30,381 nt of DNA from Caryophanales bacterium UBA3210. Its GTDB lineage: Bacteria > Bacillota_I > Bacilli_A > RFN20 > CAG-449. The notes under the pieces were generated by a model that did not search any database, was not told the DNA's origin, and saw only the letters and a list, made by a program, of their open reading frames with translations. Of this stretch, positions 29,872 to 30,381 are shown one piece after another. Both the position numbers and the translations under genes were made by a program. Positions within the stretch are counted from its first letter, which is position 1. Each line of letters starts with the position of its first letter. The stretch is taken from positions 15,910 through 46,290 of the forward strand of contig DEWM01000050.1 in the NCBI GenBank assembly GCA_002363635.1, written 5' to 3'.

Positions 29872-30381
29872 TTACTTTTTAAAATCTTCTTTAACCATAT
29901 TCTCTACTTCATTACAAACTACTTGTAATGCACAAGAATGGCAATCCATTTTAACTTTATTTACTAAATGATCTAATGCTTTAGTAATGTTTTCTGTTCT
30001 TACTAATAACTTAGATAATTCATCATATTTAAAATCATCTGTATTAATAAAGATAATCTTCACCGCTTCTACTGCAGGATGAGATTTATATTTATCAATG
30101 AATAATTGACCTACAGAAGAAAAATTCATTCCTTTCTTTAATGCTTTAGAAGAAACTCTAACAGTCTCTCTTTGATTCATTGAAGAAATTCTCATCATAA
30201 ATCCTTCTGGGAAGATATGATAACGAGTATAGTCTATCTTTCTAATATTTTGATAAATAGCATTTCCTTCTCCCATAAGTTTATCGTTTACACGCGCTAA
30301 AACGATACGAGCATAAGGAGTATCTTTTTTTATTTCATTTAAATCTTGACCAATTAAAACAATTTCATCATCTTTAACAAG
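29872..30381 (-). CDS. Acetyl-CoA synthase (CdhC/AcsB)-like protein, C-terminal part (5' end outside window)
   Basis: The frame stays open to the window edge, 35 codons before the internal ATG at 30276, so the start is not in view. The 169 visible residues align by eye with the N-terminal region of methanogen CdhC: DEIVLIGQDLNEIKKDTPYA, a Gly-rich turn, PEGFMMRIS, TVRVSSKALKKGMNFSSVGQLFI and VEAVKIIFIN. In CdhC this precedes the Ni-Fe-S A-cluster cysteines (CTLCQSF...). Here the chain instead ends about 20 residues after a CX2CX5C motif (CHSCALQVVC), so it lacks the catalytic half. It may be a cluster-binding relative of unknown role. The family link is from recalled similarity, not a search. 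Confidence 0.55.
   Translation of the reverse strand, partial: LVKDDEIVLIGQDLNEIKKDTPYARIVLARVNDKLMGEGNAIYQNIRKIDYTRYHIFPEGFMMRISSMNQRETVRVSSKALKKGMNFSSVGQLFIDKYKSHPAVEAVKIIFINTDDFKYDELSKLLVRTENITKALDHLVNKVKMDCHSCALQVVCNEVENMVKEDFKK

Noticed and set aside
1..30381. TGA read as tryptophan (mycoplasma-type code)
   Set aside because: Trp is encoded by TGG throughout and full-length conserved proteins are obtained with the standard code.

Overview
This AT-rich window, mostly TAA-terminated genes with strong Shine-Dalgarno (SD) sites, looks like a chromosomal segment of an anaerobic, fermentative low-GC member of the Bacillota (Bacilli/Erysipelotrichia/Mollicutes-relative type). The indications are a BMP-type nucleoside importer in the NupNOPQ order, a YtrA-type GntR/ABC operon, a NifU-like + GGGtGRT pair, an Nfn/PyrK-like flavoprotein, a piece of a CdhC/AcsB-like protein and an AEC transporter with a D-lactate-type dehydrogenase. 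TGG is used throughout for Trp and conserved proteins end where expected at TAA/TAG/TGA, so there is no sign of TGA recoding. No rRNA, tRNA, transposase, phage or CRISPR features were seen.

Layout. 1-665: 3'-truncated flavoprotein subunit (-). 876-1157: XRE-type regulator (+). 1186-2885: lipid kinase and PlsC acyltransferase (-). 3032-6177: membrane protein, AEC carrier, D-2-hydroxyacid dehydrogenase (+). 6213-6347: promoter plus terminator with no ORF, a candidate small RNA. 6380-7318: unknown protein (-). 7388-12414: four-gene BMP/ABC nucleoside importer (-) with a guanine-class riboswitch at 12501-12565, followed upstream by xanthine phosphoribosyltransferase (12674-13249), together a purine salvage block. 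13382-14431: YjbR-type protein with an extra C-terminal domain (-). 14569-15816: membrane protein (+). 15918-18253: GntR regulator, ABC ATPase, ABC membrane protein (+). 18396-20105: GGGtGRT protein and NifU-like protein (-). 20230-20871: histidine phosphatase (+). 20931-22813: Dabb protein, a 60-aa protein and a 449-aa unknown (-). 23290-25519: two-component system (-). 25941-27106: AlkD-like protein and a Fe-S/GNAT fusion (-). 27321-29833: two glycosyltransferases, probably for glycolipid or envelope glycan (+). 29872-30381: CdhC-like protein, 5'-truncated by the window edge (-).

The most interesting system lies at 22800-25860. A LytS-type histidine kinase and a response regulator with a SARP/OmpR-like winged-helix domain are flanked by two intergenic regions without protein genes. 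Each region holds, on the minus strand, an 11-bp-period direct repeat (TTTGTCC(T/C)AC followed by TTTGTCTAC) placed where a -35 box would be, a -10 box, and then a structured RNA ending in an intrinsic terminator. Both RNAs carry a 10-bp stem with a 19-nt loop presenting UCUCCCCCAAU, and a second element AUCUUUCCCC. A third copy of the repeat precedes the 449-aa unknown gene. The UCUCCCCC loop can pair with the SD of the response regulator itself (GGGGGAGG: seven Watson-Crick pairs plus one G-U). I infer a small regulon in which the two-component system drives twin C-rich antisense-to-SD small RNAs, with possible negative feedback, analogous in logic to the CiaR-controlled csRNAs and the UCCC-motif RNAs RsaE/RoxS.
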